Positions 11,401 through 20,100 of a DNA stretch of 64,000 bases are shown here, one piece after another (positions within the stretch are counted from its first letter, which is position 1; every line of letters starts with the position of its first letter). The position numbers and the translations under genes were made by a program. The DNA lies in the NCBI GenBank assembly GCA_964023275.1, contig OZ029915.1, forward strand, positions 1,037,131 through 1,101,130, written 5' to 3'. The notes beneath the pieces are model-generated. The model made no database searches and was not told the origin of the DNA. It saw only the letters and a list, made by a program, of their open reading frames with translations. Source of the DNA: Norana najaformis. Lineage: Eukaryota; Annelida; Clitellata; Crassiclitellata; Hormogastridae.

Positions 11401-13929
11401 CATTTTTAATGCTGCCTTTTCCTAATGAAATGTAAAAGAGGGGCATGTTTCCTGCTCTTTTAAGGCCCTTTAGTCGGCAGCGGATGAATCCCAATCTCCT
11501 AGACACGAGACCAGTGCATTGCTGGATTTGGCATTTACTTCCCAGGTTATGCCGATACCGAATTGTATTGCTTGGTCACAGAGGCACGTATGCGCAGACT
11601 TACCTAAGGTTGTTACATGGAGTTGAACCCACAACCCTTTGATCATTTCATCTCATTGGCCCACCCTGCTGGGTCTTGTTATGGTTGGTGATGAGTGATT
11701 TAATTAGCAGGTGAGTAATATGTACAGTTATTTGATTGGCATGTGTATCCCAATTAAATTGATTTTTATTGAACGTTGAATGCCATGTAAAGTGATTTGA
11801 TTGACAGTTGAATAGCCCATAGCATGATTTGATTGACAGGTCATTGCCACTTAAAGTGATTTGATTGGCAGGTGAATGCAATGATACGTTATCTGGAAGC
11901 CAGTCATGTGAAGATCGGCTGCATTCTGGCAGATCTCAAAAACCAACCAAAACCTCAGTCACAGCTGATGAAACACATAGAGAGAACAAGAGACAAACAG
12001 GTCAGAAAAGCTGCTGTCACCTTCCGCATTCCTAAATCCAATTTAATGTAACCTGCTGTCACCTTCCGCATTCCTAAATCCAATTTAATGTAACCTGCTG
12101 TCACCTTCCGCATTCCTAAATCCCATTTAATGTAACTGCCACTGTGGACAATCTTCTGTCTTTCCAATCATAATCGTAAACTTGAAACTTCTGAAGTGCT
12201 ACTTAAAAGCTAAGTGCAGGGCACCAGCTTATTCACGAGCTCTGCGTGAAGTCAGTAGGTTGTCCAAAGATGCCATGTCAAGAACCAAGTCTGGTTGCCA
12301 GAAGATCAGAGAGAAAGGGAAGAGATGTTAGAGTGCGGTTCAGGGCTGACCCAGGAGCAAGCTGACCTTGACCCTCATTTGATTTTGTATGTAAAACTGG
12401 AAAACCTCAAATTACTGGTTATGAACTCTTGTAAAGTAAGAAAAACATCATTAAAACTCCACCCAAAAAGTCATCAAAGGCTAAATCCAGGTCTTTGAAA
12501 AATCGACCTGACCTAGTGAGGTTTCTTGCTGCCCATACCTAGAAAATTTCTTTCTTCCTGGAGATTTTTTCTTAAAATTTCTTATTATCTGACCTTTCTT
12601 GTAACGTTGAGATAAAAACTGAAACTAATAAGAAGACAGTTATTAACTCACAAGGATTGCTTTCAAAAATTTTAAAGCGCATTTTGCTAGAAGCACAGAT
12701 TCAGAGCAGAACGATTGTGATTTACAAATTGAAGGTCTGTTTTATTCTGTTTAATGCAGGGTTTCTCTGCAAGCATTTTACGAATGTCATCTTCAGTTTG
12801 CGAAGGTTTAGCTGCATCTACGCACAGCGTTTCCACCCCCAGGCCACCAGCAGATGGGGGTCGTGTAGAATCTGTGTATGGTCAGTAAAATTGTCAGATC
12901 GACTTCATATCTGTTCTTGAGCTAAATAAGTTTGTATGTATGTATGCATGTGTGTATGTATATAGGTATGTATGTGTGGTTTCTGTGCCTTTTCACGTGC
13001 TGGTCCACATCTATGGAATTCACTGCCACCAGCTTTGAGGGATGCTTCTCTTTCTCTTATTTCATATTGCGTACAATTGAAGACTTATCTTTTTCCAGCT
13101 ACTTGTGGTTTTGAGGTGAATTCATAAATTGGCATGATATAAGTATTTAACTACAATAACAACGAATGCTTGTATGTATATTTTTATGTATGAATGTATT
13201 TATGTATGTATGTATGTAAGCATGTTTATATCTAGACATCTAATATAGTATCTTTTAAATACTTCTCATAGACACTGCACTTGCTGACCCAAGTAGTGTT
13301 TAAGTTCAGTAAGGGCAGAGTTTATCAGTAAGCAACCAGTGCTCAGATAATTCAAAATGTTGCAACTCTTTTGTTCCCTTGCACACAGTGGGAACAAAAT
13401 TTATGGAGAAGTAAATTTGGGTCATGTTTCGGCTGCAGATTCTTGTTTTGTTGTTTCAGATGATGATTTTGATGGTCCGCCTGCTTCACCGATCAGTCGA
13501 TGCACTGCGATGTATGAGTTCGTTGGTAACGGCCCCAACGAGCTCACTATCAGACCAGGTTAGTTGTAAAATCAAATGTGCTGATCGTGGTTTAGCTTCT
13601 GCCAAATGCAGATCAGTCTATGGCACCTGGATCTTGTTCTTCATGTGGTATCGATGGACTTGACACAGCACTTGTGAATATGCTTTCAGTAGCGGTTTAG
13701 AAATTTTCAAGTTTACGATTACGTGTACTGAATTCCTCATGGTGACATACTCCTTCAGATTACGATTTTGGCTTTGTGTCTTTCTTTGTAAATGTCCAGT
13801 TACTTTACACATCTAGTACTTTTTAAATCAGGTGATGTCATAACGGTTTACGAGAAACACGACGATGGCTGGTGGAATGGCGAACTTAACGGAAGGAGTG
13901 GACTTTTCCCCGGATCTTATGTTAAGTGA
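202..13929 (+). CDS. NOSTRIN: nostrin orthologue (F-BAR/SH3 adaptor), gene span, 5' end outside window
   Basis: Fourteen exons join into 487 residues plus stop with every phase matching. Order: F-BAR coiled coil (exons 1-9), a helical HR1/REM-like segment (exons 10-11), a Ser/Pro linker (exon 12) and a C-terminal SH3 (exons 13-14). This is the nostrin domain order, and several blocks match vertebrate nostrin closely, for example LLDYYAEDRSNHMEMERRK and QPSFADAVTQEDG. Vertebrate nostrin is about 506 residues, so only about 15-20 N-terminal residues should lie upstream of position 1. Nostrins bind and bend membrane through F-BAR and recruit actin regulators through SH3; the vertebrate protein was named for trafficking endothelial nitric oxide synthase. 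The role in this animal is inferred from the family. The alternative, a CIP4/FNBP1-type F-BAR protein, is disfavoured by the HR1-SH3 spacing and by the SH3 ending at the stop codon. Confidence 0.92.
293..1928. repeat. 37-bp minisatellite, about 44 copies, in nostrin intron
   Basis: The unit is CACTGAGCCACATATTCAGC plus TGGGTTCTGGCTGTAGC, starting five bases after the exon donor at 288. Main variants differ at one site: CACATATTCAG, TCACGTATTGAG, CACGTATTCAG and CATGTATTGAG, the changes expected from CpG decay. Variants are blocked, with an A-A-B order recurring at 111 bp in units 4-17. As 37 is not a multiple of 3, one stop-free unit opens all minus frames; no protein is implied. Confidence 0.97.
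2055..2125. repeat. TCTG/GTCT microsatellite
   Basis: Tetranucleotide GTCT/TCTG run inside the second nostrin intron. Confidence 0.9.
2343..2423 (+). CDS. NOSTRIN: nostrin exon b, FCH continuation
   Basis: Acceptor TTTTGCAG and donor GTAAGA; phase 2 in and out. It encodes SDVESSYSKALAKLGAKVSK and then ATHLTI, aligning with the ANLEISYAKGLQKLASKLSK block of vertebrate nostrin. Confidence 0.92.
2590..2865 (+). mobile_element. truncated LINE 3' end (CR1/L2-like)
   Basis: A decayed ORF2 end is readable as GPKLWNSLPVSV, a WN-x-LP motif typical of CR1/L2 reverse transcriptase C termini. About 200 bases later comes a 3' end GGTGCTATAGAAGTC with an ATTAG tail. It is closely related to the copy at 14380-14650. 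Confidence 0.7.
3180..3282. repeat. 8-bp GAATAAGT/GAATAAAT tandem repeat
   Basis: About twelve copies of an octamer alternating A and G at one position, in nostrin intron sequence. Confidence 0.9.
3828..3985. repeat. GGT-rich 15-bp tandem repeat
   Basis: GGTGGTAGTGGTGAT repeated, grading into GATGAT. Open frames here on both strands are homopolymeric (Val or Thr) and not genes. Confidence 0.92.
5318..5475. repeat. CTGT/TCTG microsatellite
   Basis: Pyrimidine-rich TCTG repeats with a pure CTGT block near 5408-5434. Confidence 0.9.
5854..5916 (+). CDS. NOSTRIN: nostrin exon c, F-BAR
   Basis: Short exon, acceptor GCTGAAG and donor GTACTC, phase 2 in and out. It encodes TLAESWCLAGAEMEAVAEQH, matching the SAWAWASEGMKSTADLHQK region of nostrin. 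The acceptor tract is only moderately pyrimidine-rich; phase and homology fix the ends. Confidence 0.85.
6133..6682. repeat. GACT microsatellite with 24-bp higher-order unit
   Basis: Runs of CTGA/GACT are interrupted at regular spacing by TCTTAGTTG, so the 24-bp unit CTGACTGACTGACTG plus TCTTAGTTG is repeated about 20 times. It lies in the nostrin intron before exon d. Confidence 0.95.
6896..6977 (+). CDS. NOSTRIN: nostrin exon d, F-BAR
   Basis: Acceptor TTTGACAG and donor GTAAGT; phase 2 in, 0 out. It encodes VFGQALQDDVCKLIKSLVDT and then QTKARKP, corresponding to the F-BAR stretch around LGKAIELEAIKP in vertebrate nostrin. Confidence 0.88.
7045..7290 (-). mobile_element. tRNA-like SINE, family T1
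   Basis: Same sequence family as 21350-21590 and 59955-60265, in reverse orientation. Reading the minus strand gives a tRNA-like head and the shared body ACTGGCGTGGCGCCCATTCA. Confidence 0.7.
7650..7712 (+). CDS. NOSTRIN: nostrin exon e, F-BAR
   Basis: Acceptor TGTTTTCAG and donor GTAAGT, phase 0 both ends, 21 codons. It encodes IEAAVEKSAKALNDRRNDEA, a coiled-coil segment of the F-BAR helix. Confidence 0.88.
7850..8045 (+). mobile_element. truncated LINE 3' end (CR1/L2-like)
   Basis: Readable ORF2 C terminus RRGFSNPAPTIWNNLPVYIT, then a degraded KTYLYRLAF motif. Related to the fragment at 25690-25765. Confidence 0.75.
8050..8250 (-). mobile_element. LINE 3' end, family A
   Basis: Family A core on the minus strand ends GCTTTCGTTGGGC and then a GCGCTGTAGAAAT-like terminus. 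Same family as the copies at 29010, 35060, 39455, 49040, 51925, 53335, 53560 and 58090. Confidence 0.75.
8252..8378 (+). mobile_element. tRNA-like SINE fragment, family T2
   Basis: Shares GCAAGTCCTG, then CCACTGCCGGCTCAAGGGC and the GGGA-TTTACTTTACT end with the full copies at 50870-51115 and 59395-59655. It ends just before nostrin exon f. Confidence 0.7.
8394..8492 (+). CDS. NOSTRIN: nostrin exon f, F-BAR
   Basis: Acceptor TGTTTTAG and donor GTATAG, phase 0 both ends. It encodes the basic segment KNAFNLTRDREKTIEQVNIA followed by KDGKTKNDLAK, equivalent to the KAKKKLMVSTKKHEALFQ region of nostrin. A SINE fragment ends about 15 bases upstream of the exon. Confidence 0.85.
9288..9404 (+). CDS. 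NOSTRIN: nostrin exon g, F-BAR, GC donor
   Basis: Acceptor TTGCTAG; the donor is the non-canonical AAG|GCAAGC, giving a GC-AG intron (9405-9687). Phase 0 both ends. It encodes KKVTQLEDSMAKADKEYYDA and then SRKAEAARQDWESMVFK, matching the KLEKEDENYYQKNM and KWENTLENC block of nostrin. Confidence 0.92.
9688..9795 (+). CDS. NOSTRIN: nostrin exon h, F-BAR
   Basis: Acceptor TTTTTAG and donor GTTGGC, phase 0 both ends. It encodes ACSQLQVIEEQRITQMQDFL and then NRYNTCLSSIGPKITK, matching the nostrin segment with ELEKERIQLLCNNLNQYS. Confidence 0.92.
10146..10265 (+). CDS. NOSTRIN: nostrin exon i, end of F-BAR
   Basis: Acceptor CCAATAG and donor GTGAGA, phase 0 both ends. It ends with QILLDYY, which aligns with the FLLTDYF motif just after the F-BAR in vertebrate nostrin. 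Confidence 0.92.
10285..11110. repeat. degenerate ~20-bp TGTTAAATGTTGATGATAC repeat
   Basis: About 40 imperfect copies of GTTAAATGTTGATGATACT variants fill most of the intron between nostrin exons i and j. Confidence 0.85.
11183..11380 (+). CDS. NOSTRIN: nostrin exon j, HR1/REM-like coiled coil
   Basis: Acceptor TTATGATAG and donor GTTAGT, phase 0 both ends, 66 codons. It encodes AEDRSNHMEMERRKQALEYY, then a charged helix ending GQPSFADAVTQEDG. This is the best-conserved match to nostrin (EEDPNSAMDKERRK and SSFSDAKSQKDTA). Confidence 0.95.
11430..11645 (-). mobile_element. tRNA-like SINE, family T2
   Basis: Reverse-strand copy: the minus strand reads a GGGTTGTGGGTTCAACTCC head (box B-like) and the later CAAGTAA and CAATGCACTGGTCT body. 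Confidence 0.7.
11695..11880. repeat. degenerate intronic repeat containing the exon k acceptor
   Basis: Five imperfect copies of TGATTTGATTGACAGGTGAAT-like sequence (GTGATTTAATTAGCAGGTGA, TTTGATTGGCATGTG, TGATTTGATTGACAGTTGA, TGATTTGATTGACAGGTCA, TGATTTGATTGGCAGGTGA). The last copy supplies the real acceptor at 11870-11871. Confidence 0.75.
11872..12000 (+). CDS. NOSTRIN: nostrin exon k, end of HR1/REM-like region
   Basis: Acceptor TGATTGGCAG and donor GTCAGA, phase 0 both ends. It encodes MIRYLEASHVKIGCILADLK followed by NQPKPQSQLMKHIERTRDKQ. It aligns with the nostrin segment KLDLLEANSYKLSSMLAELEQ. The acceptor lies inside a degenerate intronic repeat. Confidence 0.9.
12011..12136. repeat. 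42-bp repeat, three copies
   Basis: CTGCTGTCACCTTCCGCATT begins each unit at 12011, 12053 and 12095, starting ten bases after the donor of nostrin exon k. Units are almost identical, so the array is young. Confidence 0.95.
12165..12345 (-). mobile_element. LINE 3' end, family B
   Basis: Family B on the minus strand: AGCTCGTGAATAAGCTGGTG, then CCTGCACTTAGC and a tail ending in GATTACGATT. Related to 36780-37145, 22265-22530 and 49470-49705. Confidence 0.65.
12760..12880 (+). CDS. NOSTRIN: nostrin exon l, Ser/Pro linker before SH3
   Basis: Acceptor TTAATGCAG and donor GTCAGT, phase 0 in, 1 out. It encodes a Ser/Thr/Pro-rich low-complexity segment including STHSVSTPRPPADGG. Homology is weak, as expected for this linker; phase continuity with the SH3 exons and the splice signals support it. 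Confidence 0.8.
12980..13110 (+). mobile_element. LINE ORF2 C-terminal fragment
   Basis: Reads RAGPHLWNSLPPALRDASLS and then LKTYLFPATCG, the classic end of a CR1/L2-clade ORF2. No stop interrupts this stretch. It is flanked by TATG microsatellites (12925-12972, 13170-13222). Confidence 0.85.
13460..13558 (+). CDS. NOSTRIN: nostrin exon m, first half of SH3
   Basis: Acceptor TTGTTTCAG and donor GTTAGT, phase 1 both ends. It encodes an acidic lead-in and then AMYEFVGNGPNELTIRPG, the ALYDY-type strand and RT-loop of an SH3. Confidence 0.95.
13832..13929 (+). CDS. NOSTRIN: nostrin exon n, second half of SH3 and stop
   Basis: Acceptor TTAAATCAG, phase 1 in. It encodes DVITVYEKHDDGWWNGELNG followed by RSGLFPGSYVK and TGA. 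The paired Trp and the FPGSYV motif are the SH3 ligand-binding surface. The protein ends directly after the domain, as in vertebrate nostrin. Confidence 0.96.
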
Positions 13930-14379
13930 ACCGGTTGTCTTCGAGTTTTCTGACTGCATCGAAACGTCAGCATTTTTTGCTCCATGAGACGACTCAAACA
14001 AATGTCAATGCCTGATTTTCAACAGCAGTTGGGATAGCTTCAATGTAAACAACTGGTTTTTACAGGTAAGTAAGTAAGTTGGTCATGGTAGCCGAGCGCT
14101 CGGCTTGTGACGCGGAATACGGGTTGAAGCCTTTCCTGAGACGGTTACTGTGTAAGGACATGTGTACCAGTTACTGTGATGCAAGACTAGGTAGTGCCTA
14201 TTTAAATAATGGCCTTCAGAGATGTAGTTATATTGTTAGATTTTTAGCTGGTGCTCGGAGCAAAGCAGTACCAGTCTGACAACTTGGACAGTCTTTTGAT
14301 GTAGCGTTCATTCGGTGAGCTATTATTTGAATGCATTGTTGAAAGGTGTATGTATGTGATTATTACTCACAGTAGTTGA

Positions 14380-14650
14380 TCCAAACTTTTGATGTTCGCT
14401 CTCCGCTTCTTCTGCCAGTTTTCTGATGTCATTTTGGTCTTGACTGAAAACTTTCACAGTTTACGTTTACTGAAAGTTGTGTTTTTCTGATTCCCAACAT
14501 CATCACCAGTTGTCTTCCGGTGTCTGTTTAGCGCTTTGTTTGGATCTGTGATTGTTAATTGTGGCTTCACTTCAAAGGGACCATCGATTGATGATGTGGT
14601 GTTATGATAATAGCGCTATAGAAGTCGCCAGGATAGATAAGCACTATGCC
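14380..14650 (+). mobile_element. truncated LINE 3' end inside nostrin 3' UTR
   Basis: Shares the TTTTGATGTCATTTTGGTCT region and the GCGCTATAGAAGTC 3' terminus with 2590-2865. It lies between the nostrin stop and its candidate poly(A) signal. Confidence 0.7.
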
Positions 14651-14819
14651 ATCGGTAGGAATGTCTGTAGCACAATGCCAGGACTATGCAGTTTTAGTCT
14701 ATTGGGTTTTGATGGAATAATGGTGCTCGTATGTACATGTACTCCCTTTTGTTCAACTATTTTATAAAAGTATCGACACGTCTTGATGCTCAGTCAAGGC
14801 AACATTGTTACCAAACATC

Positions 14820-14825
14820 AATAAA
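14820..14825 (+). terminator. candidate poly(A) signal of nostrin
   Basis: AATAAA about 890 bases after the nostrin stop. Other hexamers lie at 15071-15076 and 15083-15088. The 3' UTR would include a truncated LINE piece (about 14380-14650). This is motif evidence only. Confidence 0.35.
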
Positions 14826-15689
14826 CAATATGTGTATAATGATGTAATACCTCAGGGTATTTTTACCTCCTGTTGTGTTGGATATACCTAGAAATTTCTT
14901 TTCTTAGTCTGGGACTTGAATTTTGGAATTAGTTACATAGCATTCTGAACCATGTTTTCTACAAACATTTACGCATTGGTAACATCTTCTCCAGACTTAA
15001 AGAAATCTCTGTTAAAGACTTCACCTGGTATGTGGTTGGCAAACCATGATCAACTTGTTTATACCATTTGAATAAATTAAGGAATAAATAATGGAAGGAG
15101 AGAAATTTGTGCCTTTGGACCGTTAAAAAGATTATAAAGGAATTTGAACATTTTTCTATCGGTTTTCTTCTTCAGACAACATTTTTGTTGAAATATCTTT
15201 AACTGCAGAAAATGTGTTTATTTTTAATTTTTATGATATGAAAAATTGTTGGCCTAATTGTTTCATTGTTTTGATATTGTTATTGGTTGTTTCACAATTG
15301 AAATTGTTATTAACAATAGATATTTTTCGTTGAATGCGTAGCAGTGTCCGAACGTTTGATTGTAACTTCCACAATGGGTATACTTACAGAATACCTTCCA
15401 CATTAACTGTTTTCCTAAATTTTTAACTGTCGAAGTCGATTTTGATTTAAAATTTGAATGTTTTCACAAAATTTCGTTTCATTGACTGACTTCTTTTGCA
15501 ACATCTCCAGCTGTGCTTGAATGTATGATATTTCAGTTTCCATGGTAGAAGTAGCTGCAAAATTTGACACTGAATCGTTACCTGTGTCCAAATTGTTGAT
15601 TTTAATTTTAGCAGTTGATATCTTGTTTTCATTTACATTATTTCATTAAAATATCTCTTCTTCGTTGTTTGCCCTGCTTTATAGAACGA

Positions 15690-15865
15690 CCTGTCTGGCG
15701 ACCGTCGGCAGGAATTCCTATCTGTCTCTCCCACTCTTTTCCGCAAACGTTTGAAGACCGTATTATTCCCCACTAGTTCTGGGACATCAGGCCAGGAGCG
15801 CCTCTGATTAATTTTATCTTGAAGTGGCGCTTTATAAGTTCTTCATTACAATTAGTTCTGTTACG
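15690..15865 (+). mobile_element. LINE 3' end with readable ORF2 terminus
   Basis: Encodes [16 protein letters not shown] and a stop, then GGCGCTTTATAAGT and an ATTACAATTA tail. Closely matches 43435-43590. Confidence 0.8.
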
Positions 15866-16284
15866 TTTCTTTGCGACCAATTGGATGTTCGTATTCTGTT
15901 GAAAGTTAACCAGATTCACAACTATGGAACTCCGACGAAAATCCAAAATCAAACAGTGTAAGCATAGTAACCGGAACCAGAAGAAAAGTGGATTAGAATA
16001 TTGCAACCAAAACACAAGGCCTAATGTTATCACGATTCTAAAATATGACATTTTGCGACGATTAGGCTATGAAACATAACTCGCTATCGTGATTATGAAA
16101 TTGAGTAAGTTGTTATTAAAACTATCAAATTCTCACGTTCCTAGTGTTCAGACTAAGACAACGATAGGTATACCTATAATTCCAAGCTGGGTCTAGCCCA
16201 AAACCACAAGCCAACTCAAAACGTACATGGGTTCTATATGGGCGTCTTGGCTATGTAAACTATTCAAATCTAGAGCTGTCTTAC

Positions 16285-16395
16285 GAAGCAGGGTTCGCTC
16301 AATATGCTAATGACATGGTAGTCATTGCTTGATGATTATCAGTAGTTACCGATTATAAATACTTGACAAATTACGCAAAGCTGAAAACACGAAAA
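16285..16395 (+). mobile_element. decayed reverse transcriptase active-site fragment
   Basis: One frame reads AQYANDMVVIA, resembling the YADD catalytic box with Asp replaced by Asn, then KYLTNYAKLKTRKTK after stops. A dead retroelement remnant just beyond the multi-Ig stop. Confidence 0.55.
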
Positions 16396-16600
16396 ACGAA
16401 GCGGTAATGAGTATTCAAGGCTTTGACCGACAATATATGCGAATTCATTTTCGCGTGGTTTTAAGGGAAAATGGAGGGAACAGTCTTGAGCACACCAGTG
16501 GATATCACAAAGACGAGCTGTCGAGGTAACGATCTTCAGAGAAATATGGGTCTGTCCTAATTACAGCACTTCGTGGATACCTTACAGTTGGCCGTAACAG

Positions 16601-16606
16601 TTTATT
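16601..16606 (-). terminator. candidate poly(A) signal of multi-Ig gene
   Basis: TTTATT on the plus strand reads AATAAA on the minus strand about 480 bases after the stop. Motif evidence only. Confidence 0.3.
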
Positions 16607-17083
16607 GGGAAGTGACGGAGACTCTTGTTCTAATTTCATATCACGAGAAATTATTAAAGCCAGCAAGTGGTTAGCTGATTAGCTGCGTCACTTAAGAATT
16701 CACTCTTTAGGCAAAAATTCAAACTCCTATTTCTGCTTCAAAAAGCCGACGTCTTAACCACTGCACGACTCAATCAAGCTAAAAAGTACTGCACAAAGCG
16801 ATGGTAGACTAGATTGTTGTAATAAATAACGCAAGGCCTATCGTCCTCAAAATTAACACTCAACGGGGTAATAACTAAGCGTACACCAAACGTATACAGA
16901 AACTCAGGATGTTGCCCTTAATCTGCAGCTGAGAGGTATAGATAGAAATGATAGAAGTGGGTGTAACGGGTATATTCCAGAACTAAGTGAATAGCGCTAA
17001 AATGTACAGAAACGATATTTTAAAGCTAGTTTTCTCGGAGTTTGTGACGCAACGTCGGCAACAAGTCGGCCATATTGTCTTGC

Positions 17084-17184
17084 TCACTCAGCTTCTGAGC
17101 CGCTTCCCGAGGCTTCTTCGGATTCACTCTCGTATTCCTCTTCGGATTCCTCAACCTCTTCCTCGACAAGCGTCACGTCCTCAT
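17084..17184 (-). CDS. multi-Ig gene exon 49: acidic C-terminal tail and stop
   Basis: Acceptor GTTTTCAG, phase 1 in. It encodes [20 protein letters not shown] and then [16 protein letters not shown] at 17086-17084. With this exon the joined CDS is exactly divisible by three. Confidence 0.87.
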
Positions 17185-20100
17185 CTGAAAACAGAGCGTA
17201 TGAAATCATCTGACAGGAAGTAAGTAGTCTTGGATCTTGTGGGAATCAATTCGCTTGCCTGCGATTACAAATATGATTAATATACATGATTCAAGCGCCT
17301 GTAAACCCTAACCCTGACAGCCAGGATCGCTGGAGCTGCATCGGACCTAAAACAGGCTACCAGCTGAAACCAGTGGTACAGCGCGGGTCACTTTTGGGCC
17401 CAGTGAATGTGGCTGTTTTAGAATTAAAGCTACCTATCGTAGTGCTATACCTGTAACGAGGAGAGTGGCTGTGCAGCTGAGTTTTCCTCTTTCGTTAGAC
17501 GCGTTGATCGTGTACTGTCCTCCGTCCGGCTCCTGGGCGTTCTTGATCGTCAGCGAGTACTCCCCTCCATCTGCCGATGAGATCGAAAATTTTCCACCAT
17601 CCGAAAGCGTCTTTCCGTCTTTCGACCTACGATGACGATAAAACATTAAAACGATAACGATAAAAGATGCACATTTGTCGGATATAGTCTATTGTCAGAG
17701 GTTGTCCAAACACCTAGGGTAAATGCAGGAACCCCATAAGGCCATTGTTCGACAGAAACTACACTGAAATTGACTTAAGTTTAGTTGCTGCACAAGCATA
17801 CATACATGCATGCATGCAGCGTGTGTATTTATGTATGTACTGGGTGCAGTTGGAACAAATGTTTCGCGTTTGATGTATCGGGCATGTGGGATGATGTTGC
17901 CCGAAAACGAAAGACTGCTGCTTGTTTGAAATTGTGGATGTATTATGGCAGTAATTGTGTGTCGATGTCGGAAGAAGCTGGTACAGATATCAAATAACTT
18001 AAGTGTCAATTTGTCGGACATATCGCCAGAAATGGCTTGGACATTGAGCAATACAAACTGCGACCTGCACAAAGAAAGATTGTGGTGTATGTGACCTTGC
18101 TTTACCCGTCGTTTGGACACAGCTTATGAGCTCAGATAGCAGACATCTAACGATTCATGAAATTTGCTATTGCTGACGACACCTTTCACCACTGCGTCAG
18201 TTTCCTCAAATTCTGTTATTTTAAACTTTTAATATACCTGTGCTTAGGGAGAACCAGTCCCTGTCCAACTTTTCACTTGGCAGGCTATTACTTGGTTTCC
18301 CCGACACGGTTTTTATTTGTGGCAGAGAAATTACGAGATGTTTCATTAAATTCACTCTACATGCTGACAGTTAAAGCCAAGAGGGAAACTGCGGCGAACA
18401 CACAGCTGCATTTTGAATGCCCTCCATGGTAAACACCTACCAAGTAACCTTCAGAGGTGAGCTGCTAGCGACCTTACAGGAGAAGACTGCCGTGCCGCCG
18501 ATTTTAGAAAGTTGGCTTTGAAGAAACTTCTCGAAGGTTGGAGGTCCTACCAAGAAGATGTCATCATTAAATCGGAATTTCTTTAGCGATTTTAACAAAA
18601 TAATGCCATGTCTGAAAATTATTACCAATAAAATATTAAATTTTGGTGGCCCACGTAGCAAGAGGGCCAGATAATATTAGTGTGTAGTCTTGCTAAACTG
18701 TAGGTGGCCTATTCTGAAATGCACTGCAACATGGATATGCGAGAGATCCATAGAAAGAACTGCTGCTAATTTCAACTTATTTCAAAGTAACTTAAAAGTA
18801 ATTTACAGGTTAATTTCAAATTAAAACGAGAACAACAGGGAGGTTTCGAACCAGATGTTGCCTCAGTTCTTGTGACGGTCTTTGTCACTTGTGTTGTTTT
18901 CGAAGAATCACTTTCTTGAGCCTCTGAAAGTTGCAGAACAGGAATGTATCGCGTTTACTTGAATTTTAGAATCACAATTCAGGCATAAAACGCCTTTGTT
19001 ATGTACATAGGATGCAACTGAACATGTGCCCCAAAAGTTATCTAGTCCAAAAATTTGAAATATCTGTTACGACATTTTAAATATTTTTTTCTTATTAAAT
19101 CTTATTTTACAATAAGCAAACTATAAGGTGTTTAACCGATAATGCTGTTTCAGTGGACATAACCAAAACTTTCAAGATACAACTGAAGGATAGTGGGCTA
19201 TCAGTTAGCAGAAATTCTAGTGGCTTCGACAGACGGTAGTCTTCTGAACCAATTCAAAAGTACCAAGATGTTACCAATATACTAGCAATGTGCCAAAATC
19301 GTGTGTTCGGGGCTTATGAGAGGTACTTAAGGACGCAACAGATCCAGTGAGTGTTTGGTGCATACACACATATGCCTACAAATAGATGCTACACGTGAAA
19401 ATTCAGCAATCCGTCTGTTAATCTTGCTCCTTTAGCCCCATTAGGAACTAAGTAAAAATCTTAGTTTTTGCCAACCTCGAACAAGTATCGTGGCCGTGAA
19501 CCGACTTTCTCCAAAGTCGTTGAACGCTCTGACTGTGTACTTTCCGCCATCGGAAGCCTCCACGTTGTTGATGGTTAGGGAATATTTGCCACCGCCTGCA
19601 GCTGTTATCTTGATTCTGCCTGAAGCCGACAGAACGACGCCTTCTTTCAACCTGTTGAGTATCGATTTCATGATATCAAGCACTTCGTTTTAAAGCTGTT
19701 CTCTTTTGAACCTAAATTTCATCCAGTTTTACTTAGGTTGTTTCAGCTTCAGTGCATGTTTATCAATCTGAATTTTTTGCGAATTATACAGTTTTAGGCT
19801 TACGGTTGACTTTCTTTCAATGCAGAGGACTGTCTCGTCTTGTCTTGTCTTCAACCGTCCTCGAGCCGAGGATTGGCTGCGCCACGGACAATTTTGTGTT
19901 ATCTGCTTCTGTCCCTCATCTCCTGTAATAACTGGTCGAACGATAATTCAGTCCACAACTTGATGTTATCGATCCTTGTCATCTTGGGTCTTCCCCGAGC
20001 TCAGGATCCAGGAACTGTGCCTAGGATGATCTTTTTATTTAAGCAGTCTAAAGCAGTCACATAGGTCTAAATGATCAATATTTGTCGCATATAGAAGAGA

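Larger units (their letters stand above)
13930..17083. other. convergent intergenic region
   Basis: Holds both 3' UTRs. LINE pieces lie at 14380-14650, 15690-15865 and 16285-16395; the remainder (14830-15690 AT-rich, 16400-17083) shows no gene or repeat that I recognise. Confidence 0.7.

Noticed and set aside
17300..17320. Telomere-like CCCTAACCCT
   Set aside because: Only two units; no array.
17785..18120. Open frames of 70 (plus) and 141 (minus) codons inside the Ig16 intron
   Set aside because: The minus frame has no phase-compatible splice ends and no recognisable domain; the Ig16 halves join across it.
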